From NCBI GenBank assembly GCA_002315655.1, contig DCHO01000021.1:1-22592 (forward strand): a DNA stretch of 22,592 bases, written 5' to 3'. This stretch comes from Christensenella sp. UBA1750 (GTDB lineage: Bacteria; Bacillota; Clostridia; Christensenellales; UBA1750). Numbering within the stretch: the first letter of the stretch is position 1; every line of letters begins with the position of its first letter. The notes under the pieces are model-generated. The model was not told where the DNA came from and searched no databases. It saw only the letters and a list, made by a program, of their open reading frames with translations. Positions 15,275-22,422 of this stretch are shown here, one piece after another. The translations under genes and the position numbers were made by a program.

Positions 15275-16648
15275 TTACACCATCTGCTCCGGCTTCACGA
15301 TATTGTCAAACTGTTCCTCTGTCAAAAGGTTCAGTTTCAAGGAAGATTCTTTGAGGGTTAGATTCTCCCGTTCCGCCGTCTGCGCTACCTTCGCGGCGTT
15401 CTCATACCCAATCACGGGGGACAAAGCCGTGACCAGCATCAGCGATTGATTGAGGTTCTCCCGCATTTTCTCCCGATTGGCTTTCAGCCCATCTAAGCAA
15501 TGCGCCACAAAGGATTCCATGACCTCCGAAAGCAGCCGCGCGGACTGCAGGAAATTGTACGCCGTGACGGGCAGGAAGACATTGAGCTGGAAATTGCCCT
15601 GACTGGCGGCAAAGCCCACCGTCACATCGTTGCCCATGACCTGTGCGGCAACCATCGTAACCGCCTCGCACTGGGTCGGATTGACCTTGCCGGGCATAAT
15701 AGATGAGCCGGGTTCATTGGCGGGAATGAAGATTTCATGCAGCCCGTTTCGGGGGCCGGAGGCCATCCAGCGCACGTCGTTGGCCATCTTCATCAAATCA
15801 CAGGCCAGCGCCTTCAATCCGCCGTGGGCAAAAACAATCTCATCCAGCGAGGTCAAGGACTGATACTTGTTTTCCGCCGTCTCAAAAGCCTTGCCCGTGA
15901 TGCGGGAAACCTCCTTCGCCGCACCCTCCGCAAAGCCCTTGGGCGCATTGAGCCCGGTTCCCACGGCGGTGCCGCCCAGCGCCAGCTTTTTCAGCCCCGG
16001 CAGCGACAGAACAAGCTGCTGCCTGTCCCGTTCCAACGCGCCGCGCCAGCCGGAAATCTCCTGTGAAAAGGCGATGGGCGCGGCGTCCATCAGGTGCGTG
16101 CGTCCGCACTTCAAAACACCCTCGTTCTCTTTTTCCAGCCGCTTTAAGGTTTCAATCACCTTGTCCAGCGCGGGCAGAACGCTGTCTTCCACGGAAAGCG
16201 CAGCGGCGATGTGCAGCGCGGAGGGGAAGGTATCGTTGGAGGACTGGGACATATTCACATCGTCATTGGGGTGCAACTGCACGCCGGTCTGCTCCGTGCC
16301 GTAATGCGCAAGCACCTCATTTACGTTCATGTTGCTCTGGGTGCCGCTGCCGGTCTGGAACACCACCAGCGGAAAATGCGCGGAAAGCCGCCCATCCATG
16401 ACGGCCTTACAGGCGCAGACGATGGCATTTTTCTTTTCCTCGGTCATTTTGTCGGGTTTCAGGGCGAAATTCGCCTCTGCCGCCGCCATTTTGAGAATGC
16501 CGAAGGCGCGGATGATCTCGGAAGGCATGGTTTCGTGCCCCGCGCCGATTTTGAAATTGTTGCGGGAGCGTTCGGTCTGCGCACCCCAGTATTTATCCGC
16601 AGGAACCGCCACCTGCCCCATGGAATCGTGCTCAATGCGTGTATTCAT
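15275..16648 (-). CDS. fumC: Fumarate hydratase, class II
   Basis: 457 residues, a normal length for class II fumarase. It interconverts fumarate and L-malate without an iron-sulfur cluster, in the cytoplasm. The superfamily signature GSSIMPGKVNP is at 314-324, SGTQSNMNVNEVL at 101-113, and the active-site region GRTHLMDAAP (about 182-191) contains the catalytic histidine. The motif TAVGTGLNAPKGF favours fumarase over aspartase, though the two are close relatives. ATG 16648 is preceded by GGAGG. It lies 70 bp behind the OFA-like transporter on the same strand and probably shares its transcript, suggesting C4-dicarboxylate or related organic-acid use. Confidence 0.94.
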   Translation of the reverse strand: MNTRIEHDSMGQVAVPADKYWGAQTERSRNNFKIGAGHETMPSEIIRAFGILKMAAAEANFALKPDKMTEEKKNAIVCACKAVMDGRLSAHFPLVVFQTGSGTQSNMNVNEVLAHYGTEQTGVQLHPNDDVNMSQSSNDTFPSALHIAAALSVEDSVLPALDKVIETLKRLEKENEGVLKCGRTHLMDAAPIAFSQEISGWRGALERDRQQLVLSLPGLKKLALGGTAVGTGLNAPKGFAEGAAKEVSRITGKAFETAENKYQSLTSLDEIVFAHGGLKALACDLMKMANDVRWMASGPRNGLHEIFIPANEPGSSIMPGKVNPTQCEAVTMVAAQVMGNDVTVGFAASQGNFQLNVFLPVTAYNFLQSARLLSEVMESFVAHCLDGLKANREKMRENLNQSLMLVTALSPVIGYENAAKVAQTAERENLTLKESSLKLNLLTEEQFDNIVKPEQMV

Positions 16649-16682
16649 GGCAAAGCCTCCAATGTGAAGTCTGATAGAAAAA

Positions 16683-16705
16683 CAGGGCGGGGAAACCCCG
16701 CCCCT
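16683..16705. repeat. Dispersed GC palindrome, copy 8 (CGGGG type)
   Basis: AGGGCGGGG-aaa-CCCCGCCCCTA between the MFS transporter stop and the fumC start. It is placed like the copy before thrC. Confidence 0.75.
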
Positions 16706-16718
16706 AAAAAATCGGGAA

Positions 16719-17966
16719 TTATGCGGCAGCAGCGTCCTTTTTCAGCACCCGGATGAGCAGGATGAGCAGGATGGTGACGGCAATCAGCGCGACGGCCAAC
16801 AGCAGGGCGACATTGTAGCTGCCCTTTGCGTCATAGATGGCGTTGGTGATGAAGGGGCAAAGTGCGCCGCCCAGCGTATTTCCGGCGGTGACAATGCCGT
16901 TGATGGACGAGAAATCGCGGTTGCCGCAGGCGGCCTGGGTCAGCATAGGCAGAGCAACAGAGCCCGCCGCGCAGCCGCCGGAGCCTAAGATAACAAAGAT
17001 GTGGGCGGCCTTGTAAGTGCCGAAATACAGGGCGACCAGACCCAGAGCGACCATAAGCATGGCGATGATGGTGGTGGGCTTCATGCCCAGTTTGTCATAG
17101 GCAAAGCCCATAGTGATCTTACAGAAGCAGAGGAAGCCGAAATAGCCCGCGTTGATACGCGCCGCATAGACCGGGTCAAAGCCGCAGTCGGTGATGTGCG
17201 GGGTGATGGACTGCGCCAAGGTGGAGGCGGTAAAGCCGATGAGAATAGCGGTCATGACCACCAGCCAGAAATTGCTTCCACCCATAGCCTTATTCAGCAT
17301 AGGGCCGTAAAGCTCCACAGAAGCACCGCCTTCTTTGTTTTCCTGTGCGCCCAGAGCCTTCATGCCGATGTCCTCGGGGCTGACCTTCAGCACAAAGAAC
17401 ACAAGGGGAACCAGCACCGCCGCCATGATGATGCCCAGCACCCGGAAGGCAAAGGCAAAGCCGTGGTTGGCCAACCAGGTGGAGGCCAGCAGATTCAACA
17501 CAAAGCCGCCGAACCCCGATCCCATAAAGGTAAAGCCCATGGCAAGGCCGCGCCTGTCCTCGAACCAGTTGGCAATAATGATGGAAAAGGCGGTGAAGGA
17601 GAGGATCGGGATGCAGATGCCCTGCACGGCGGCAAGCACATAGAACTGCCAGATTTTGGTGCACAGGGAGTTGCAGAAATAGGCGATCGGCAGCACCACG
17701 GCGCAGATGCACATGACGGTGTGCAGCTTGATCTTCTGAAAGATTTTTCCGGAGAAGACGGAAATGATGGTGAAAAAGATGAAAATGATGGTCAGGCTGG
17801 TGGCAAACGCCTGACGGGTGTAGCCCATGCCCTCGGACACCGGGATGGTGAACAGGGAGAAGCAGTTGAACACCGTGCCATACGCCACGCCCATGATGAG
17901 GATGCCGACGAGCACCATGAACCAGCCGTAAAAGATGTTATACTTGGCCAACAGTTTTTTCAGCAT
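16719..17966 (-). CDS. MFS transporter, OFA (oxalate/formate antiporter) type
   Basis: 415 residues from ATG 17966, where GGAGG (17974-17978) sits 7-8 nt upstream. A longer frame to 18005 has no such site. Twelve hydrophobic segments fit an MFS fold. The opening NIFYGWFMVLVG and segments FSLFTIPVSEGMGYTRQAF, NWFEDRRGLAMGFTFMGSGFGG (the loop between the helices) and NAGYFGFLCFCKITMG are typical of the OFA group of monocarboxylate or oxalate:formate carriers. The substrate is unproven; the downstream fumC suggests an organic acid. A promoter and a 13-bp palindrome precede it. Confidence 0.85.
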   Translation of the reverse strand: MLKKLLAKYNIFYGWFMVLVGILIMGVAYGTVFNCFSLFTIPVSEGMGYTRQAFATSLTIIFIFFTIISVFSGKIFQKIKLHTVMCICAVVLPIAYFCNSLCTKIWQFYVLAAVQGICIPILSFTAFSIIIANWFEDRRGLAMGFTFMGSGFGGFVLNLLASTWLANHGFAFAFRVLGIIMAAVLVPLVFFVLKVSPEDIGMKALGAQENKEGGASVELYGPMLNKAMGGSNFWLVVMTAILIGFTASTLAQSITPHITDCGFDPVYAARINAGYFGFLCFCKITMGFAYDKLGMKPTTIIAMLMVALGLVALYFGTYKAAHIFVILGSGGCAAGSVALPMLTQAACGNRDFSSINGIVTAGNTLGGALCPFITNAIYDAKGSYNVALLLAVALIAVTILLILLIRVLKKDAAAA

Positions 17967-17992
17967 AAAAAAGCCTCCGAAGAAATGCTGTA

Positions 17993-18005
17993 TTGTGTCA
18001 CACAA
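17993..18005. promoter_or_regulatory. Candidate operator TTGTG-tca-CACAA
   Basis: A perfect 5+3+5 palindrome between the -10 box and the ribosome binding site of the MFS gene, where a repressor could block transcription. No regulator gene is nearby. Confidence 0.35.
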
Positions 18006-18011
18006 GCATGA

Positions 18012-18040
18012 AGTTTACTCTTATTTGGAAGAAAAGACAA
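18012..18040 (-). promoter_or_regulatory. Possible promoter of the MFS-fumC unit
   Basis: Minus strand TTGTCT (18035-18040), 17 bp spacer, TAAACT (18012-18017). Confidence 0.5.
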
Positions 18041-18079
18041 GCATTTTATGGTTAAAGCGGGAGGAAAGCGGAAAAGGGC

Positions 18080-18163
18080 AACAGGTACGGGCGCTAACCT
18101 GAACCCCCACCCCCGTAAAGGGGGTGGGGGTTCAGGCCGCGGGAGCCCTCGACGGGCTCCGGG
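18080..18163 (+). repeat. AACAGGTACGGGCGCTAACC two-hairpin repeat, copy B
   Basis: Same linkers as 15013-15092. Stem 1 is CCTGAACCCCCACCCCC paired with its exact complement at 18120-18136 (loop GTAAA). Stem 2 is GGAGCCC-tcgac-GGGCTCC (18142-18160). Confidence 0.8.
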
Positions 18164-18164
18164 G

Positions 18165-18210
18165 ACTCCCTCAGTCAAAAACCAGACAAGTCTGATTTTT
18201 GCCAGCTCCC
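18165..18210 (-). repeat. AGCTGGC-stem-GACTGAGGGAG hairpin repeat, copy B
   Basis: Minus strand GGGAGCTGG, then stem CAAAAATCAGAC / GTCTGGTTTTTG (loop TT), then ACTGAGGGAGT. The one non-Watson-Crick position is U-G when read as minus-strand RNA. Confidence 0.75.
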
Positions 18211-18346
18211 CCGCAAGCGGAGGCGCCTACGCCTGCGGGCGGGAAGGAACGCCACACGCGCAAACCGTTCCTGTTGGATTTACGGAAAATATTACGATGG
18301 GCGCGGCTCACCGAAGTCGGATGACCACTGCACTCACGCCGCGCCC

Positions 18347-18412
18347 CGCGAAACCGCCCCCACCCCCTTATGGGGGGTGGGGGCGGTTTCGCGTCTTCAC
18401 AAGGGCGACGGG
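18347..18412 (-). terminator. Conserved 3' hairpin after the MATE gene (no T-run)
   Basis: 19 nt after the MATE stop (ending TTGTGAAGA) a 21-bp perfect stem begins: CGCGAAACCGCCCCCACCCCC (18347-18367) with its complement (18373-18393). No T-run follows. Confidence 0.65.
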
Positions 18413-19795
18413 TTATTCCAGAACACTGTGTTTTTCCCACTTGCCGGACTTATATCTCCAGATGAAAATGGCGGCGCGGACGACCCAGTCCATGGTCATG
18501 GCGATCCAAACACCCTTAATCTGCATATTCAGCCACAGAGCAAGGACATAGGAAGCGGCAATGCGGCAGACCCACATGGAAATGAGGGAGGAGAGCATCG
18601 TGAAGCGCACATCATTGGAGGCACGCAGGATGTTCGGCAGGGCAAAGGCGGCAGGCCAGATGATCGCCCCGCAAATGCTGTGATAAACACCCAACCACAC
18701 GGCCTCCTTCAGCGTCTCAGCAGAGGGCTGATAGAGCAGGGTGATGGGATAGGACAGCAGCCCAATCACCACGCAGAGGGAAGCCATGGCAATATAGGCG
18801 ATCTTCATAAGCTTTTTAGCGAAATATCGCGCCTGTTCGTAATCTCCCGCGCCCACGCAACGCCCGATGACGGTGATCATGGACATCCCGATGGCCATGC
18901 CGGGGATGGTCTCAAAATAGGCGATATTGTTGCCGATGGCGTTCGCGGTGATCTGATAGGTTCCGAAGCCGGAGATCAGGGAGGCGACCAGCACCTTGCC
19001 GATCTGGAAGGAACCGTTTTCCAACCCGTTGGGAACACCGATGTGCAAAATCCGGCGGATCATGGCAAAGTCCGGTTTATAACGGAACAGTTTTTTCACC
19101 ACGATCAGGTTCTTGTCCCGGCGCAGACGCAGCAGCATGACCACCGCACCCACGCTTCTGGAAACCAGAGACGCAATCGCCGCGCCCGCCACGCCCATTT
19201 TGAACACATAGATGAGCAGCGCGTTTCCGCAGACATTGATTAAGTTCATGCAGACGGAGACCTTCATGGAGAGCTTGGAATCCGACATGGCGCGGAACAG
19301 CGACGCGCCCGCGTTATAGACCCCGAGCATGGGATAGGACAGCGCGGAGAGCCAGAAATAGGTCTTGGCTGCCTCCATCACGTCCGCATCCACCGCGCCG
19401 TAAATCCACCGAAGAAGGATTCCGTTTAGGGAAATCGCAAACGCGGACATGAACGCCGCAATAAAGAAGCAGGCATAGATGAGCTGCTTGGCCGCGCCGG
19501 AAGCGTTTTCGGAATCCTTTCTGCCCAAATACTGGGAGGCCACAACCGCGCCGCCGGTCGCCATAGCACCGAAAACCTGAATCAGCAAAATATTGAGCTG
19601 ATCCACAAGCGAAATGCCCGATACCGAGGCCTCGCCCACCGCCGCCACCATCATGGTATCCGCCATGCCGATGGTCACGCCCAGCAGTTGTTCAATGACC
19701 AGCGGCACAATGAGCTTGCGCAGATCGGTATTGGAAAACAGCAGTCTTTCGCTTAATGGTTTTGCGCTCACGGGCGCTTTCATTTCTTTTTCCAT
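18413..19795 (-). CDS. MATE-family multidrug/toxin exporter
   Basis: 460 residues with about 12 hydrophobic helices in two similar halves, the length and layout of MATE transporters. The N-terminal IVPLVIEQLLGVTIGMADTMMVAAVG and GAMATGGAVVASQYLGRKD segments are typical of the first helices of the NorM/DinF-like group, which export cations, drugs or metabolites in exchange for Na+ or H+. The substrate is unknown. ATG 19795 is preceded by AGGTGA. It is divergent from ilvD with a shared 100-bp promoter region. The last codons (CTG GAA TAA) lie at the start of a repeat element whose homology also reaches the GDPD stop. Confidence 0.93.
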   Translation of the reverse strand: MEKEMKAPVSAKPLSERLLFSNTDLRKLIVPLVIEQLLGVTIGMADTMMVAAVGEASVSGISLVDQLNILLIQVFGAMATGGAVVASQYLGRKDSENASGAAKQLIYACFFIAAFMSAFAISLNGILLRWIYGAVDADVMEAAKTYFWLSALSYPMLGVYNAGASLFRAMSDSKLSMKVSVCMNLINVCGNALLIYVFKMGVAGAAIASLVSRSVGAVVMLLRLRRDKNLIVVKKLFRYKPDFAMIRRILHIGVPNGLENGSFQIGKVLVASLISGFGTYQITANAIGNNIAYFETIPGMAIGMSMITVIGRCVGAGDYEQARYFAKKLMKIAYIAMASLCVVIGLLSYPITLLYQPSAETLKEAVWLGVYHSICGAIIWPAAFALPNILRASNDVRFTMLSSLISMWVCRIAASYVLALWLNMQIKGVWIAMTMDWVVRAAIFIWRYKSGKWEKHSVLE

Positions 19796-19830
19796 ATCGT
19801 CACCTGAATCAAATCGGAATTGTCTCTACC

Positions 19831-19859
19831 ATTGTGCGCCATTTTGTGCTATTATGCAA
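19831..19859. promoter_or_regulatory. Overlapping divergent promoters for MATE and the dehydratase
   Basis: Minus strand: TTGCAT (19854-19859), 17 bp, CACAAT (19831-19836), for MATE. Plus strand: extended -10 TGC-TATTAT (TATTAT 19850-19855), for the dehydratase, without a clear -35. The two overlap, so they would compete for RNA polymerase. Confidence 0.5.
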
Positions 19860-19897
19860 GCAGAAGATATTAAGAAATCCGAAAAGGAGAGATTTTT

Positions 19898-21622
19898 ATG
19901 TATAGAAGTCAGGAAGTCCGCAAGCTTGCGCCCGAAATGGACCCCCTGCGCATGGGCATGGGCTGGACGGTGGAAGACCTGGAAAAGCCGCAGATTTTGG
20001 TGGAATCCACCTTCGGGGACAGTCACCCCGGCTCTGCGCACCTGTATGAGTTTGTAAACCTTGCAGCAAAAGGCGTTCACGACGCGGGCGGCAAGGCGGC
20101 GCGGTATTTTGCCACGGACATCTGCGACGGCATGAGCCAGGGGCACGACGGAATCAACTATTCCTTAGCCTCCCGCGACACCATCTGTTCCCTCATCGAG
20201 ATTCACGAGCGCGCCACCACCTTTGACGCGGGGGTGTTCGTGGCCTCCTGCGACAAGGCCGTGCCCGCGCACCTCATGGCCATCGGGCGCACCAACCTGC
20301 CCACCGTGATGGTTACGGGCGGAGTCATGGATGCGGGTCCCGACCTGCTGACGCTGGAACAGATCGGCAAATATTCCGCTATGTTCGAGCGCGGCGAGAT
20401 CACACGCGAACAGTTCACCTTCTACAAGCACCACGCCTGCCCCTCCTGCGGCGCGTGCTCTTTCATGGGCACCGCCTCCACCATGCAGATCATGGCAGAA
20501 GCGTTGGGGCTCATGCTCCCCGGCTCCGCGCTCATGCCCGCCATGTGCGAGGATTTGAAAACCGTGGCCTACAACGCGGGCAAACAGGCCATGTTCTTAG
20601 CCGAGCAGGATAGGAAGCCCCGCGACATGGTGACAAGGAAGTCCTTTGAAAACGCCGTCATGGTACACGCGGCGATCTCCGGCTCCACCAACGCCATGAT
20701 CCATATGCCCGCCATCGCCCATGAGTTCGGCGTTGACCTGGATGCGGATGCCTTTGACCGTCTGCACCGCGGGGCGCATTATCTTCTGGACATTCGCCCT
20801 GCCGGCGCGTGGCCGGCACAGTATTTCTACTATGCCGGCGGCGTGCCCCGCGTTATGGAGGAGATCAAGTCCATGCTGCATCTGGACGTGATGACCGTGA
20901 CCGGCAAAACGCTGGGCGAAAACTTGGAAGAGCTGAAAACAAACGGTTATTACGACAAGTGCGAGGAATATCTGGCCAAGACCGGCTGCAAGCGCACCGA
21001 TGTGATCCGCTCCTTCGGCAAGCCCATCGGCGAAAACGGCACCATTGCGGTATTAAAGGGAAATCTGGCTCCCGAGGGCGCGGTCATCAAGCATTCTGCT
21101 GTACCGCGTGCCATGTGGAAGGCTACCCTTTCCGCCCGCCCCTTTGACTGCGAGGAGGACGCCATTTCCGCGATTCTTACTCATAAAATCAACCCGGGCG
21201 ACGCGGTGTTCATCCGCTATGAAGGCCCCAAGGGCAGCGGAATGCCCGAGATGTTCTACACCACCGAGGCCATTTCCTCCGACCCCGCGCTGTCCGCGTC
21301 CATCGCACTCATCACCGACGGGCGCTTCTCCGGCGCATCCAAAGGCCCCGCCATCGGGCACGTTTCCCCCGAAGCGGCGGACGGAGGCCCTATCGCGCTG
21401 GTGGAGGATCATGATCTCATTTCCATTGACGTGGAAGAGCGGAAGCTGGAAATTGTCGGGGTGAAGGGCGAACGCAAGACCCCGGAGGAAATCGACGCGA
21501 TTCTTGCCGAAAGAAAGGCCAAGTGGATTCCCAAGCCCGCCCGCTACGAAAGCGGCGTGCTGTCGGTGTTCACGAAAAACGCCGTGTCCCCCATGAAGGG
21601 CGGCTATATCGAGGTCAAATAG
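19898..21622 (+). CDS. IlvD/Edd-family dehydratase (dihydroxy-acid or sugar-acid dehydratase)
   Basis: 574 residues; ATG 19898 follows AAGGAGA (19884-19890). The family segments are present: ICDGMSQGHDGI (75-86), ASCDKAVPAHLMA (116-128, with the Mg-binding D119 and the lysine K120 that is carbamylated in relatives), CPSCGACSFMGTASTM (181-196) and ITDGRFSGASKGPAIGHVSPEA. Such enzymes dehydrate 2,3-dihydroxy acids with an iron-sulfur cluster. The position of the first cluster cysteine in ordinary IlvD (P-C-N-M-H) reads P44-G45-S-A-H here, while two extra cysteines (C181, C184) precede C187. No other ilv genes are near, so this may be a paralog acting on a sugar acid rather than in branched-chain synthesis. 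It is followed after 9 bp by a GDPD gene. Confidence 0.85.
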   Translation: MYRSQEVRKLAPEMDPLRMGMGWTVEDLEKPQILVESTFGDSHPGSAHLYEFVNLAAKGVHDAGGKAARYFATDICDGMSQGHDGINYSLASRDTICSLIEIHERATTFDAGVFVASCDKAVPAHLMAIGRTNLPTVMVTGGVMDAGPDLLTLEQIGKYSAMFERGEITREQFTFYKHHACPSCGACSFMGTASTMQIMAEALGLMLPGSALMPAMCEDLKTVAYNAGKQAMFLAEQDRKPRDMVTRKSFENAVMVHAAISGSTNAMIHMPAIAHEFGVDLDADAFDRLHRGAHYLLDIRPAGAWPAQYFYYAGGVPRVMEEIKSMLHLDVMTVTGKTLGENLEELKTNGYYDKCEEYLAKTGCKRTDVIRSFGKPIGENGTIAVLKGNLAPEGAVIKHSAVPRAMWKATLSARPFDCEEDAISAILTHKINPGDAVFIRYEGPKGSGMPEMFYTTEAISSDPALSASIALITDGRFSGASKGPAIGHVSPEAADGGPIALVEDHDLISIDVEERKLEIVGVKGERKTPEEIDAILAERKAKWIPKPARYESGVLSVFTKNAVSPMKGGYIEVK

Positions 21623-21631
21623 GAGATATTT

Positions 21632-22357
21632 ATGGAAAACACAATTAAGCTCGTCTGTGAGCACAAGCCCCTGATGGTCGCCCACCGCGGCGTGTCCGGG
21701 CTGGAAAAGGAAAACACAATGGCGGCGTTCGTCGCCGCCGGGAACCGCAGCTATTTCGGCATCGAAACCGATGTGCACATCACAAAGGACAAGGGGCACA
21801 TCCTCATCCACGACGATACCACCGGGCGGGTCGCGGAGACCGATGTTTCCGTGGAGGGCAGCGATTTTGCCGAGCTGCGGAGCATCCGCGTAAAAGATGT
21901 GGATGAATCCTTGGGCAGATGCGATCTGTACCTGCCCGAATTGTCCGAATATGTCAAAACCTGCGACAAATATGGCAAAATCGGCGTGCTGGAACTCAAA
22001 CGCCCCATGGAAAAGGCGGACATTGATAGCATCATCCGGGAGATTCAGAGCATCACCGATGTAAAAAACATCATTTTCATCTCGTTTGATTTTCAGAATC
22101 TTGTCTTTGTGCGGGAGATTCTGCCCAAGCAGACAGTGCAGTTTTTGACCGACACCGTCGAAAGCGATCTGCTGGACAAGCTGACCGTACATAAGATGGA
22201 TTTGGATATTTATTACAAGTGCATCACGAAGGCTTTTGTCGAAGACTGTCACGCAAAAGGCATCCTCGTCAACTGCTGGACGGTCAATACCAAGGAAGAA
22301 GGGCAGTTCGTTGCCGCTTGTGGGGTGGACTTCATCACCTCCAACATTCTGGAATGA
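21632..22357 (+). CDS. Glycerophosphodiester phosphodiesterase family protein
   Basis: 241 residues, typical of bacterial GDPD enzymes. The family pattern is clear: AHRG (17-20), ENTMAAF, GIETDVHITKD and HDDTTGR, then LELKRP and a C-terminal NCWTVNTKEE ... CGVDFITSN. These carry the catalytic His pair and the Glu/Asp metal ligands of the TIM barrel. It hydrolyses glycerophosphodiesters to glycerol-3-phosphate and an alcohol, or a related phosphodiester. No signal peptide is seen, so it should be cytoplasmic. AGGAGA lies in the 9-bp gap after the dehydratase, so the two are almost surely co-transcribed. The stop is followed by the conserved hairpin element. Confidence 0.93.
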   Translation: MENTIKLVCEHKPLMVAHRGVSGLEKENTMAAFVAAGNRSYFGIETDVHITKDKGHILIHDDTTGRVAETDVSVEGSDFAELRSIRVKDVDESLGRCDLYLPELSEYVKTCDKYGKIGVLELKRPMEKADIDSIIREIQSITDVKNIIFISFDFQNLVFVREILPKQTVQFLTDTVESDLLDKLTVHKMDLDIYYKCITKAFVEDCHAKGILVNCWTVNTKEEGQFVAACGVDFITSNILE

Positions 22358-22422
22358 CCCGCTGCCCGTGTGAAGACGCGAAATCGCCCCCACCCCTTTT
22401 GGGGGGTGGGGGCGATTTCGCG
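22358..22422 (+). terminator. Conserved 3' hairpin after the GDPD gene (no T-run)
   Basis: 19 nt after the TGA (ending GTGTGAAGA) a 20-bp perfect stem begins: CGCGAAATCGCCCCCACCCC (22377-22396) with its complement (22403-22422). No T-run follows. Matches the MATE element closely. Confidence 0.65.

Larger units (their letters stand above)
18041..18412. other. Gene-free composite repeat between the MFS and MATE genes
   Basis: About 370 bp without a credible gene. Read on the minus strand from the MATE stop it holds: the conserved 3' hairpin, a GGGCGCGGCG...GTGGTCATCCG segment, AACAGGAACGGTT, an AGCTGGC-stem-GACTGAGGGAGTCCC unit, a stem with a TCGAC-type loop, and a long CCTGAACCCCC stem. Most of it reappears, inverted, from 22358 to the window end. 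Confidence 0.8.

Noticed and set aside
17001..18011. Plus-strand open frame of 336 codons across the MFS gene, rich in His, Asp and Gly
   Set aside because: This composition is the typical complement of hydrophobic membrane-protein codons; the opposite strand encodes a clear MFS transporter.
18080..18163. Integron attC site suggested by GCGCTAAC and its complement GTTAGCGC
   Set aside because: The seven-base R-box consensus does not match, the internal structure is that of two separate hairpins, and no integrase or cassette array is present.
21053..22393. Long antisense open frame (446 codons) across the dehydratase and GDPD genes
   Set aside because: Spans two unrelated, well-supported genes on the other strand and is a codon-bias shadow.
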